From Ruegeria atlantica (GTDB lineage Bacteria; Pseudomonadota; Alphaproteobacteria; Rhodobacterales; Rhodobacteraceae), in contig NZ_WQFE01000001.1 in assembly GCF_013033965.1 (NCBI RefSeq), forward strand, positions 434,001 to 498,000: 64,000 nucleotides of DNA, written 5' to 3'. Under the pieces are notes generated by a model. The model was not told the origin of the DNA, made no database searches, and worked only from the letters and a program-made list of their open reading frames with translations. Shown piece after piece: positions 46,997 to 55,633 of the stretch (positions are counted from its first letter, which is position 1; every line of letters starts with the position of its first letter). The position numbers and the translations under genes were made by a program.

Positions 46997-47647
46997 TTAT
47001 ACCTCTTTCAAAGCTCGGCGCAGTAGTGTCTTGCATCGCGCCGAAAGATAAGGGGAAACAGCTTCACCCCCAAGTCCGCGCCGTTTTAGGAAAACGGCCA
47101 GCGCATAGGCCCGAGAGGGCTGGGTCATATAGCCAAACCATCCGGCATCATCCGCTGCCTGCAACTGAAAAACCCCAAAGCCAGCGATGATACAACCGAG
47201 GTCTGTTGCCAGTTCATGCGCCTCGTATCCACCCGGAACATCATCCTCCAAACCTGCCAGACGCGCATGCATCAACTCGTGCGCGATGAGGTTGATGAAT
47301 TGAAGCGGGCGGTGCATGATCTCCGGATCGTACCGAATGACTGACACACCATCGAATTTTTGGTGGGTTCCGGCCACAGCATCCAGCGACTGATAGTTAT
47401 GGCGATACTCTGCAGGCAGCACATCTAAGGCCATCAACTCAACCGGTTGATCAAATGCCATATGTCTTTTGATGTTATCCAGAACCAGTTTCGCCGTGTT
47501 TTCGTCCGTACCACTCGGTGCGGTGAAGAATTCTTTTGTCGGGACGATTGGCATCGCCGGAGGTTCGAAGGTTTCGTCAAACCATTCGAAACACTCCAAT
47601 ATCCAACTGCTCAGATCCTCTGAGATGAGTGCCCGCGACCAAAACAT
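46997..47647 (-). CDS. Putative zinc metallopeptidase-like protein (HExxH)
   Basis: 216 residues, ATG 47645-47647. It contains LIAHELMHARLAG near residue 120-132, where HELMH is a standard zinc-binding HExxH, and a nearby acidic segment EAHELATDLG that could supply the third ligand. No signal peptide is seen. It lies 13 bases after the HlyD-like gene on the same strand and so is probably third in that operon. The family is not recognised; peptidase activity is inference from the motif. Confidence 0.65.
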   Translation of the reverse strand: MFWSRALISEDLSSWILECFEWFDETFEPPAMPIVPTKEFFTAPSGTDENTAKLVLDNIKRHMAFDQPVELMALDVLPAEYRHNYQSLDAVAGTHQKFDGVSVIRYDPEIMHRPLQFINLIAHELMHARLAGLEDDVPGGYEAHELATDLGCIIAGFGVFQLQAADDAGWFGYMTQPSRAYALAVFLKRRGLGGEAVSPYLSARCKTLLRRALKEV

Positions 47648-47660
47648 GTCGTGATTCCCT

Positions 47661-48893
47661 TCAATGCCCGGTCAAAACCAGCGTATTCACCGGCATCAGG
47701 ATCAGGCGCAGGCGCAAGCCCGCCGCATGGACGACACCAATCGTATCGATCACATGTAAAGCTGCCGCGTGCCAAAAGCCCAGGTCTTCATGTTCCAGCC
47801 GTTCGTGGTTGTCGGTGTAGACATTCGCCAGGCAATTGCTGCCCGGAGGAATGTCGTCCGCCATGTCTTCATACAACGGCTCCATATAGACCAGAATCGA
47901 GCCCGGCACCTTGTTGGCCTGTACATCGCGCAGCTCATCCGAAGGACGGATTTGGCCTGACGGGATGACGTCCTGAACCTCGACCACCACCATCGGGATC
48001 ACCGTAAAGGGCTTGGTCATGCAGCCCAGCTCTCCGATCATGCCTGGCTTGATGACCTGAGCGGCCATCTGGTTGAATGCTGCCTGAAACCGGTTATGGC
48101 CCGAGCTCGACGGAACCAGAATGCCAGCAGGCCTGAGCAAGGGGCTGACATAGTCGCCCACCTGCAGGCCGAACTGTTCAACCCGACCGGTCACACCGGC
48201 GCTTACTACCGTTTTATCCAGCTCGGTCAGCGCAGCGTCCAGTTGGGCGTTTGCACTGGCCAGTTGCGCGGGAATCAGTTCTTCGATCTGTTGCGCCACG
48301 GCAGCCCGGCGAGAATTCGCGGCGGTCACCTGCGCCTCCCGCTCGGCAACCAAGTTTTCCAGGCGGTCGATTTCGGCCAGCCGCACAGCGCTGGAGCCTT
48401 CGTCCCGCAGGGTGGTGTTACGTTCCAGATCCTCAAGTGACTGATCCAATGCAGCACGCGCACCTGCGATGCCTGCATCGGCCTCGGCCAGATCGGTTTC
48501 GGCCACTTTCAGTGAGGCCTGAACCTGCGCGATCTGCGCATGCGCGGCTTCAACCTGTGCGGTCTGGGTGAAATCCTCGATCCGGAAAATCGGCTGGCCA
48601 GCTGTGACCAACTGGTTGTTGGTGACATAAACTTCGGACACGCGACCGCCGAGCTGCGGCAGGATCGTCACCGTGCGGAAATAGGATGCCGCCGTTTTGC
48701 TGGCGGGGTGGAAATAAAACAGGGTGGTGATCACGGTCAGCGCCAGAATGGCGCAGGTGGTCAGGCCCCAGCGCAGCTCATACCACATGGTGAACAGCGT
48801 GATTTCGTGGCCTATGCGTTTGCCCTGTACGTAACGACGGAACAAGTAATCTGGCAATACGGTGACCAGCGCGCACATCAGTGTTTCAAGCAT
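47661..48893 (-). CDS. HlyD/YibH-like membrane fusion protein
   Basis: 410 residues with one N-terminal membrane helix (RWGLTTCAILALTVITTLFYF) followed by a biotinyl-lipoyl-like half (TVTILPQLGGRVSEVYVTNN, QLVTAGQPIFRIED). A long coiled-coil hairpin (about 110-230) comes next, then the second lipoyl half (VVSAGVTGRVEQFGLQVGDYV). The layout is of periplasmic adaptor proteins. It follows the DUF3302/YibI-like gene by 3 bases, as yibH follows yibI in E. coli. No TolC or MFS partner is adjacent; cargo unknown. Confidence 0.85.
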   Translation of the reverse strand: MLETLMCALVTVLPDYLFRRYVQGKRIGHEITLFTMWYELRWGLTTCAILALTVITTLFYFHPASKTAASYFRTVTILPQLGGRVSEVYVTNNQLVTAGQPIFRIEDFTQTAQVEAAHAQIAQVQASLKVAETDLAEADAGIAGARAALDQSLEDLERNTTLRDEGSSAVRLAEIDRLENLVAEREAQVTAANSRRAAVAQQIEELIPAQLASANAQLDAALTELDKTVVSAGVTGRVEQFGLQVGDYVSPLLRPAGILVPSSSGHNRFQAAFNQMAAQVIKPGMIGELGCMTKPFTVIPMVVVEVQDVIPSGQIRPSDELRDVQANKVPGSILVYMEPLYEDMADDIPPGSNCLANVYTDNHERLEHEDLGFWHAAALHVIDTIGVVHAAGLRLRLILMPVNTLVLTGH

Positions 48894-48896
48894 CTC

Positions 48897-49331
48897 TTAC
48901 TGCTCCTGCTGTGCGGTGGTTTGCGATGGGGCTGCAGGGGCAGGATCATCGCTGCGTTGATTGCCCAAGGATCGGATCGCATCGGCAATCGCGCGTAAGG
49001 GGGCCGCGACATCCGGGAACTGGAACCCGGCCACCAGAATGGCGGCGACCCAGAACAACCCGTTGTGAGTAAACAGCGCCAAAAGTGCCAAAATCCCTAC
49101 GAGTTGAAACTGCGGATGATTGGATTCATGCGCAATCTTTTCGGGGATCGAATGCAAGGTAAAATAACCGACGCCAATCAACACAATCACCAGAACGGTA
49201 AAGATGAACATGAAGGTCAGCAAAAAGTCACTGCCATCAGCTTGTGTGACGTATGAGGGGATATGCCCCGTGGCCATTGGGTGTAGCTCTGCCGGTGTCA
49301 CGTCTTCCTCCGATTCCGATGTTGGCGGCAC
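48897..49331 (-). CDS. DUF3302 (YibI-like) small inner-membrane protein
   Basis: 144 residues with two membrane segments (FLLTFMFIFTVLVIVLIGVGY; LVGILALLALFTHNGLFWVAA) joined by the conserved loop HSIPEKIAHESNHPQ, which resembles the IP..IA..RNHP segment of E. coli YibI. The tail is low-complexity (ending T-A-Q-Q-E-Q). It is the first gene of a three-gene minus-strand unit with the YibH-like adaptor and the HExxH protein. Confidence 0.75.
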   Translation of the reverse strand: MPPTSESEEDVTPAELHPMATGHIPSYVTQADGSDFLLTFMFIFTVLVIVLIGVGYFTLHSIPEKIAHESNHPQFQLVGILALLALFTHNGLFWVAAILVAGFQFPDVAAPLRAIADAIRSLGNQRSDDPAPAAPSQTTAQQEQ

Positions 49332-49481
49332 TAAAATCAGGCCAATCTCTTTGGTTCAAGAATACATTGCGGAAATTACGCCTCTTTTCCAATAGTGTTA
49401 CGCATGCGAAGCTCTGCGCATGAACAATAGTAGACCACAAATCCATGCCTTTTGGAGTAAACCCCTGACGGAGTTACAGAC

Positions 49482-50549
49482 ATGATCGATTTTTTGGTCA
49501 TCGGGGGGGGCATCGCTGGTTTAAGCGCGGGCGCGCGCCTGTCTGAACATGGGCATGTCGTCGTACTCGAGGCCGAAGACGCGCTGGGATATCACACCTC
49601 TGGCCGATCGGCAGCTTTGTTTGAAAAGGGCTATGGACCGCCTTCCGTGAAGGCGCTGAATGCAGCGAGCGAGGGTTATCTGAGGTCGCACGGCTACCTA
49701 TCGCCGCGCGGGTTGATGTTGATCGCCGGGCCTGATCAACGGGACGCGTTTCTTGAGGATCAGGCTGACCTTCGTCTGACAGCAATCCCGGTCGAGGAGG
49801 CCATATCGCGGGTTCCGATACTAAACCCTCAATCCGTTGGGTTTGCCGCGAATAGCGATTTTGCTTTCGACATTGATACCGACCGAATGATGCAGGGTTT
49901 CGCACGTGTGATCCGGACCAACGGTGGCTTGGTGCTGACCCGTCAAAAGGTAAAGCGCATCACCAAAGCCGGGCATTGGGTTGTCGAGGCGGCAGAGGTT
50001 TTCGAGGCCAAATCCCTTGTAAATGCCGCTGGTGCTTGGGTGGATGAGATTGCGACGTTGGCGAATGTTGCACCGATAGGCATAGAACCGCGTCGACGCT
50101 CAGTGGCTCGTATCCCTGCCCCTGCGGGACAAGACGTGACGGCTTGGCCCTTGATGCTTGGTGCCGGTGAGGGCTGGTACGCTAAGCCGGATGCCGGAAA
50201 GCTGATCGTTTCCCCCTGCGAGGCTGACCCAACCTTCCCCCATGACGCCTTTGCGGACGACATGGTGTTGGCCGAGGGGCTGGCGCGGTACGAAGAGATG
50301 GTGACAGAACCCGTCACACGTGTCGAAACGAACTGGGCCGGGCTTCGCAGCTTTGCGCCAGACGGTACGCTGGTCCTCGGCCCTGATCCGGCTGAACCCA
50401 CGTTCATTTGGTCGGCCGCCCAAGGCGGGTATGGCTTTCAAACGGCACCAGCTGCATCGCAACTGGTGGCGGATTTGGCAATTGGCGCCCAATCCGAACT
50501 GGACGCATCCAGCATTTCGGCCCTCAGACCGGAAAGACTACGTGGATGA
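49482..50549 (+). CDS. FAD-dependent D-amino-acid (D-arginine-type) dehydrogenase
   Basis: 355 residues, ATG 49482 with ACGGAG upstream. DAO fold: MIDFLVIGGGIAGLSAGARL (FAD dinucleotide loop), YHTSGRSAALFEKGYG, the LVNAAGAWVDEIATLANV NAAGAW motif, and C-terminal WAGLRSFAPDG and SAAQGGYGFQTAPA. The pattern closely recalls Pseudomonas DauA (D-arginine dehydrogenase), which deaminates cationic and other D-amino acids. Exact substrate is unproven. The stop overlaps the DUF938 gene by ATGA. Confidence 0.8.
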   Translation: MIDFLVIGGGIAGLSAGARLSEHGHVVVLEAEDALGYHTSGRSAALFEKGYGPPSVKALNAASEGYLRSHGYLSPRGLMLIAGPDQRDAFLEDQADLRLTAIPVEEAISRVPILNPQSVGFAANSDFAFDIDTDRMMQGFARVIRTNGGLVLTRQKVKRITKAGHWVVEAAEVFEAKSLVNAAGAWVDEIATLANVAPIGIEPRRRSVARIPAPAGQDVTAWPLMLGAGEGWYAKPDAGKLIVSPCEADPTFPHDAFADDMVLAEGLARYEEMVTEPVTRVETNWAGLRSFAPDGTLVLGPDPAEPTFIWSAAQGGYGFQTAPAASQLVADLAIGAQSELDASSISALRPERLRG

Positions 50550-51199
50550 CGAAACGCAAACTCCCTGCAAATGCCAGCGTCGCGACGGTATCCGATGGGC
50601 CAAAGATGGTCGCCCCGGCGGCCAGCAGGAATACCGATGCCTTGTGTGATTTGTTGGCACGGTTCGGCCCTTCGTCTGGTCGCGCGTTGGAGCTGGCCAG
50701 CGGTACGGGGCAACATGTTGCGGCCTTTGCCAACCGGTTGCCCGGCCTGAACTGGCAACCCACTGAGATTGAACCCGAACGGCGCGCATCAATCGACGCA
50801 TACGCCGCAAACACCGAAAACATATCCTCTGCGATCGAGCTGAATGCGACTGCGTCTGGCTGGCATTCGCTGCACGGTGATCAGGACCTGATTGTGTTGA
50901 TAAACCTGCTGCATCTGATCAGTTGGCCCGAGGCAAAGACCTTGGTCAGCGAAGCCGCAATGGCCCTGAACCCTGGTGGTCGCCTTGTTCTGTATGGGCC
51001 ATTCATGCGCAAAGGTCGACTGATCAGCGAAGGCGATCAGAGCTTTCACACAGCGCTTATCCGGCAAGACCCAGAAATCGGGTACAAAGACGACGTCGAA
51101 ATTCTGAAATTGCTGTGTCAATGCAACTTGGCTCTGGTTGAACCTGTTGAAATGCCAGCCAACAATCTGGCATTTGTCGCTGAAAAAAGAACCGCCTGA
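50546..51199 (+). CDS. DUF938 family SAM-dependent methyltransferase-like protein
   Basis: ATG 50546 (ATGA overlap with the dehydrogenase gene) gives 217 residues: MTKRKLPANASVATVSDG, then PKMVAPAASRNTDALCDLL and the SAM loop RALELASGTGQHVAAFANRLPG. WQPTEIEPERRASI and VLINLLHLISWPEAKTL complete a DUF938 pattern. No substrate is known. A frame extension to 50408 lies inside the upstream gene and is rejected. Confidence 0.82.
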   Translation: MTKRKLPANASVATVSDGPKMVAPAASRNTDALCDLLARFGPSSGRALELASGTGQHVAAFANRLPGLNWQPTEIEPERRASIDAYAANTENISSAIELNATASGWHSLHGDQDLIVLINLLHLISWPEAKTLVSEAAMALNPGGRLVLYGPFMRKGRLISEGDQSFHTALIRQDPEIGYKDDVEILKLLCQCNLALVEPVEMPANNLAFVAEKRTA

Positions 51200-51267
51200 T
51201 CGAAATCAAGGTCAGTCTGGATCCTCACTCATATTCAGCACTCGATATGTGTAAAGGATCCACACTG

Positions 51268-51603
51268 ATGAAATGGCAAGAAAAACTCTCGGACACGCGC
51301 AAAAACCTGCGTAATCTCAATTCGGCGATCCCGGAAACCGCTCGCGCATTTGGCGCACTAGGCAAATCCGCCAAGGAAGGCGGCACGCTGGATTACAAGA
51401 CAAAAGAATTCATCGCTTTGGGGATGTCCATCGCAGGCCGATGCGAGCCCTGCATTACCCTGCACACCGAAGCCTTGGTCAAAGTAGGGGCAAGCCGCGA
51501 GGAAGTGTCGGACGTTCTAGCCATGGCCATTCAAATGGGCGGAGGACCGTCTATGATGTATGCTGCCAAGGCGCTGGAATGTTTTGACGAGCTATCCGTT
51601 TAG
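51268..51603 (+). CDS. AhpD-like / carboxymuconolactone decarboxylase family protein
   Basis: ATG 51268 (AAAGGA upstream) gives 111 residues, MKWQEKLSDTRKNLRN. The active motif is GRCEPCITLHTEALVKVG with CxxC and a downstream His, then REEVSDVLAMAIQMGGGPSMMYAAKALE. Such small all-helical proteins include peroxidase-type AhpD and uncharacterised members; redox activity is likely from the CxxC. Followed by a strong bidirectional hairpin. Confidence 0.88.
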   Translation: MKWQEKLSDTRKNLRNLNSAIPETARAFGALGKSAKEGGTLDYKTKEFIALGMSIAGRCEPCITLHTEALVKVGASREEVSDVLAMAIQMGGGPSMMYAAKALECFDELSV

Positions 51604-51607
51604 CAAA

Positions 51608-51635
51608 AAAGGCCCCGGAGTTTTCCGGGGCCTTT
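51608..51635. terminator. Bidirectional Rho-independent terminator
   Basis: AAAGGCCCCGGA (51608-51619) pairs over 12 bp with TCCGGGGCCTTT (51624-51635) across a GTTT loop. A-rich and T-rich flanks serve both the AhpD-like gene (plus) and the GcvT-type flavoprotein gene (minus), whose stop is 7 bases away. Confidence 0.88.
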
Positions 51636-51641
51636 GTTTGA

Positions 51642-54149
51642 TCAACCGTCCTTGCGGATGGTTTCGTTCTTCGGATCGTAGGGGCTGTCGCAGGTCACGA
51701 CCGCATCCCACAGCTGATCCTGAATTTTGACCTTCAGTTTGGTGCCTTCGACCGCCAGCTCGGGCTTCACATAGCCCATGCCGATGGATTTCTCGAACGC
51801 CACCGAGTAACCGCCCGAGGTCAAACGGCCCACACGCTCACCTTCTGGTGTGTACAGCGCCTCGCGGCCCCACGGATCGGCATCGTCCGGCCCGTCGATC
51901 AGCAGGGTGCAGCACTTCACGCGCACACCGGTCTCTTCCAGCTTGGCCTTGCCGTAGAAATCCTTCGACAGGTCAACAAAGCGCGGCAGATCGGCTTCCA
52001 GCGGGGTCGCGTCGCGGCCCAGTTCGGTGCCGAAGGCGCGATAGGATTTCTCCTGACGCAGCCAGTTCTGGGCGCGCGCGCCGACCAGCTTCATACCATG
52101 CTTCTCACCGGCTTTTTCCAGCAGGTCGAACAAATAGTTCTGCATCTCGATAGGGTGGTGCAATTCCCAACCCAATTCACCAGTGTAAGCCACACGGATT
52201 GCGTTGACAGGGCACATACCCAACTCGATTTGACGGGCCGACAGCCACGGGAAACGCTTGTTGGACAGCGCGGTTTCCGGATCGGCGTCCTTGATGACTT
52301 CTTTCAGGACATCACGCGACTTGGGTCCGGCAATGGCGAAGACGCCCCACTGAGTGGTCACGTCCTGGATCTCGATGTAACCGAACTCCTCCATCTTGTC
52401 CTCGGCCGCCTTGCGCAGGTAGTCGGCGTCATACTCGGTCCAGGCACCGGCAGAGACGATGTAGTAGTTGTTCTCACCATTGCGGACGATGGTGTATTCG
52501 GTGCGAGTGGTGCCGTGCGACGTCAGTGCGTAGGTCAGGTTGATGCGTCCGACCTTGGGCAGCTTGTTGCAGGTGAACCAATCCAGGAACTGGGTTGCAC
52601 CGGGGCCTTTGACGACATGCTTGGTAAAGGCCGACGCGTCGATTAGCCCAACGCCTTCGCGGATCGCCTTGGCTTCTTCGACTGCATATTGCCACCAGCC
52701 ACCGCGGCGGAACGAGCGGGCGTCATGGTCAAAGTTCTCGGGTGCATCCAGCGGACCGAAGTAGTTCGGGCGCTCCCAACCGTTGACCCAACCGAACTGA
52801 GCACCGCGCGCTTTCTGACGGTCGTACGCCGGAACGGTACGCAGCGGACGGCACGCTTCACGCTCTTCGTCGGGGTGGTGCAGAATGTAGACGTGCTCAT
52901 AGCATTCTTCGTTCTTGCGCGCGGCGAACTCGGTGGTCATCCAGTTGCTGCTGTAGCGCTTGGGGTCCAACGAGGCCATGTCGATCTCGGCTTCGCCATC
53001 GACCATCATCTGCGCCAGATAGTAACCGGTGCCGCCGGCAGCGGTGATGCCGAACGAGAAGCCCTCGGCCAACCACATGTTGCGCAGCCCCGGGGCCGGA
53101 CCAACCAGCGGGTTGCCATCGGGCGTGTAGCAGATCGGGCCATTGAAGTCGTCCTTCAGACCAGATTCGGCGCAGGAAGGCACACGTTCGGCCATCGCCA
53201 TGTACTGATCTGCAATCCGATCCAGATCCAACGGGAACAGGTCCGCGCGGAAGCTGTCAGGCACGCCATGTTCGAACTGCGCGGGCGCGCCGTGTTCATA
53301 GATGCCCAGAATCCAGCCGCCGCGTTCCTCGCGGGCGTAAGATTCGTTGTCGGCATCACGGACAACAGGGTGTTCAGGGTTGCCCGCTTCGCGCCATTTG
53401 ACCAGCTCAGGGTCTTTGTCCATGACGATGAAGGTATGCTCGACTGGGATCGCGGGCATCTTGATACCCAGCATCTTGGCCGTGCGCTGCGCATGGTTGC
53501 CCGATGCAGTCACGACATGTTCGGCGGTGATCACAACCTGCTCATCTGAAGGAATGAGGTTGCCACCCTTCTCGACCATCTTGGTGCAGGTGACTTCCCA
53601 GTGGGTGCCGTTCCAGTGGAACGCATCGGCCTGCATCTTGCGCACGATGTCTACACCGCGCTGACGGGCACCCTTGGCCATCGCCTGCGTTACGTCGGCG
53701 GGGTTAATATAGCCATCTTCGGTGTGATAGATCGCGCCCTTCAGATCCGAAGTTTCGATCAGCGGCCAGCGTTCCTTGATCTGCTCGGGGGTTAGCCACT
53801 CATAGGCAACGTCACAGGTCTCGGCGGTGGACGCGTAGAGCATGTACTCATCCATACGCTCCTGCGTCTGTGCCATACGCAGGTTGCCGACCACAGCGAA
53901 GCCCGCATTCAGACCGGTTTCTTCCTCAAGCTGCTTGTAGAAATCGACCGAGTACTTGTGGATGTGCGTCGTCGCGTAGGACATGTTGAACAGCGGCAGC
54001 AGGCCAGCCGCGTGCCAGGTCGAGCCCGATGTCAGCTCGTCCCGCTCGATCAGCATCACATCATCCCAACCCGCTTTGGCCAGGTGATATGCAATCGATG
54101 TGCCGACGGCACCACCGCCAACGACCAGTGCTTTGACTTGGGTTTTCAT
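51642..54149 (-). CDS. Dimethylglycine/sarcosine dehydrogenase-type flavoprotein (DAO-GcvT fusion)
   Basis: ATG 54147-54149, with GGGGAGA upstream on the minus strand, gives 835 residues. N-terminal DAO domain: VKALVVGGGAVGTSIAYHLA and ELTSGSTWHAAGLL, where the His at 46 is the family's covalent FAD attachment site. An FAO_M linker follows (about 370-430), then GCV_T domains (about 435-830) with PGATQFLDWFTCNKLPKVGR and VRVAYTGELGWELHHP. The family demethylates dimethylglycine or sarcosine using tetrahydrofolate; the exact substrate here is not determined. It is expressed alone. Confidence 0.88.
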   Translation of the reverse strand: MKTQVKALVVGGGAVGTSIAYHLAKAGWDDVMLIERDELTSGSTWHAAGLLPLFNMSYATTHIHKYSVDFYKQLEEETGLNAGFAVVGNLRMAQTQERMDEYMLYASTAETCDVAYEWLTPEQIKERWPLIETSDLKGAIYHTEDGYINPADVTQAMAKGARQRGVDIVRKMQADAFHWNGTHWEVTCTKMVEKGGNLIPSDEQVVITAEHVVTASGNHAQRTAKMLGIKMPAIPVEHTFIVMDKDPELVKWREAGNPEHPVVRDADNESYAREERGGWILGIYEHGAPAQFEHGVPDSFRADLFPLDLDRIADQYMAMAERVPSCAESGLKDDFNGPICYTPDGNPLVGPAPGLRNMWLAEGFSFGITAAGGTGYYLAQMMVDGEAEIDMASLDPKRYSSNWMTTEFAARKNEECYEHVYILHHPDEEREACRPLRTVPAYDRQKARGAQFGWVNGWERPNYFGPLDAPENFDHDARSFRRGGWWQYAVEEAKAIREGVGLIDASAFTKHVVKGPGATQFLDWFTCNKLPKVGRINLTYALTSHGTTRTEYTIVRNGENNYYIVSAGAWTEYDADYLRKAAEDKMEEFGYIEIQDVTTQWGVFAIAGPKSRDVLKEVIKDADPETALSNKRFPWLSARQIELGMCPVNAIRVAYTGELGWELHHPIEMQNYLFDLLEKAGEKHGMKLVGARAQNWLRQEKSYRAFGTELGRDATPLEADLPRFVDLSKDFYGKAKLEETGVRVKCCTLLIDGPDDADPWGREALYTPEGERVGRLTSGGYSVAFEKSIGMGYVKPELAVEGTKLKVKIQDQLWDAVVTCDSPYDPKNETIRKDG

Positions 54150-54285
54150 TACCGGGCGTCTCCCCTTGAATTCAGTTGACACCATATGGCGCATTTGAGG
54201 CGCCCGGCGCGACATTCATCCGACCAGTGATATAAAAAAAACGACCCGCGCGTGGCGCAGATCGTCAATTTTGGTGTGAAACGTT

Positions 54286-55533
54286 TCAGTTGCCCCCGAC
54301 AGAGCACCGTTTGCTGCTGCCCAAGATCGCACAGGAGGACTTTTCCAAACCGCCCTTCCTGACCTTGATCTCACCCGACGGGGCAGCCTGAGGCTGGGGT
54401 TCACCCACACTGGAATTGACCTGGGACACTTTGCCCATCAGCTCTTTTATGAACCCTCCGATACCACCTATGCCGGCCACTTCGGTTTCCTCCTCGCTTA
54501 GCGCGGATTCAAGCAGCAGGTTCTGCGTGCGTATGTAAGACAATTGCGACAGTTCCTGATTTTCGAAAACCTCGCCGGTGGTGATGTCCATGACGCCGTC
54601 AGAGTTGAAGCCCGAACTGCTTAACGTGTTCGCCACCACTGCGGCCGCATCAAGATTTTTCAGCTTTTCCTGTCCCATCTTAAGCTGCGCCACTTGCATC
54701 GTTTCATACAGATCGTGCATTTCATTCGCGATCTCGGGCTGTCGGCTCAGGGGGACCTCGATCCCCTGACCAACGACAAGGGCCGGATGCGGTAGCATCG
54801 CGTTCAAGCTTGCATAGTCGACCAGGCCAAGAAACTCTCGGATCGTCGCATCACTGGCATCGGCGTGAAGACGGATGACCACCTCTTGGTCAAAGCCGAT
54901 ACGGCCAGTGAACGCGCGGTGGTCGGTTTTTTGGGTATCATCCAGCAGATTGCCCGTTGTTTCAATGAAGGCGACACCGTCGATCACGGCATATCCTTGT
55001 TCCGCCTTCATCCCATCCAAAAACGCACTCTGCGCGCTCAACGCCAGACCAGCCATTGTGTTTCGCGCCGCTTGCGGCTTGAGCGTGATATCCAGCCAGA
55101 CCAGCTCATCCTCTTTTTCATAAACCGCGCCTGTTTCGTCCAGCTTTCGAAGTGCGCCCTCCCTGCCGACTGCGTTGAGCTTTTGCAATTCGGTCGGGTC
55201 GCTGATCGCACTGACAAGAGGTGTTGGCCCGAACTCTGCAAGAACCCTGGAGACCGCCTTGGTCTCGGCATCAGTCAGAGCATATTGCGCCCAACCCTCC
55301 GGTGGTTTCGGCAGGTAAGGTTTCGCGCCAGCGTCCCAATGCTTTTGACGCTCTCTCGCCGCTTGCTTTACCTCACGCTCTTTTTGGCTCTGGTCAAACC
55401 GCGTCGAGATGGTCTCAACATATCCGCTGAACGAAAGCGTGCCGTCTGACTTTTTATCCTGCTGATAGTAGTCAAGGCCCGCCACAACCAGGCACACAAT
55501 TAGTGCAAACCCAATGAACCTTATCGCGTCCAT
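54286..55533 (-). CDS. Uncharacterised membrane-anchored protein
   Basis: ATG 55531-55533 (GAGGT 6 bases upstream) gives 415 residues: MDAIRFIGFALIVCLVVAGLD, a single membrane helix, then a large soluble part with no motif I recognise. Blocks such as EGWAQYALTDAETKAVSRVLAEFG, DELVWLDITLKPQAARN and YAVIDGVAFIETTG look coding. Near the end is a low-complexity stretch and a cysteine pair, SSCAILGSSKRCSVGG, which could form a disulfide loop. The topology suggests a periplasmic body. A TTG start at 55545 is less likely. Confidence 0.7.
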   Translation of the reverse strand: MDAIRFIGFALIVCLVVAGLDYYQQDKKSDGTLSFSGYVETISTRFDQSQKEREVKQAARERQKHWDAGAKPYLPKPPEGWAQYALTDAETKAVSRVLAEFGPTPLVSAISDPTELQKLNAVGREGALRKLDETGAVYEKEDELVWLDITLKPQAARNTMAGLALSAQSAFLDGMKAEQGYAVIDGVAFIETTGNLLDDTQKTDHRAFTGRIGFDQEVVIRLHADASDATIREFLGLVDYASLNAMLPHPALVVGQGIEVPLSRQPEIANEMHDLYETMQVAQLKMGQEKLKNLDAAAVVANTLSSSGFNSDGVMDITTGEVFENQELSQLSYIRTQNLLLESALSEEETEVAGIGGIGGFIKELMGKVSQVNSSVGEPQPQAAPSGEIKVRKGGLEKSSCAILGSSKRCSVGGN

Positions 55534-55633
55534 TAATGACCTCAAATCAATAGCTGCTCATATTCGCAATTGATAAGGGCAGAATTGGGCACCCTTGTGG
55601 CTTTGAAACGAAATTCCCAAGGTTGCGCAGGTC

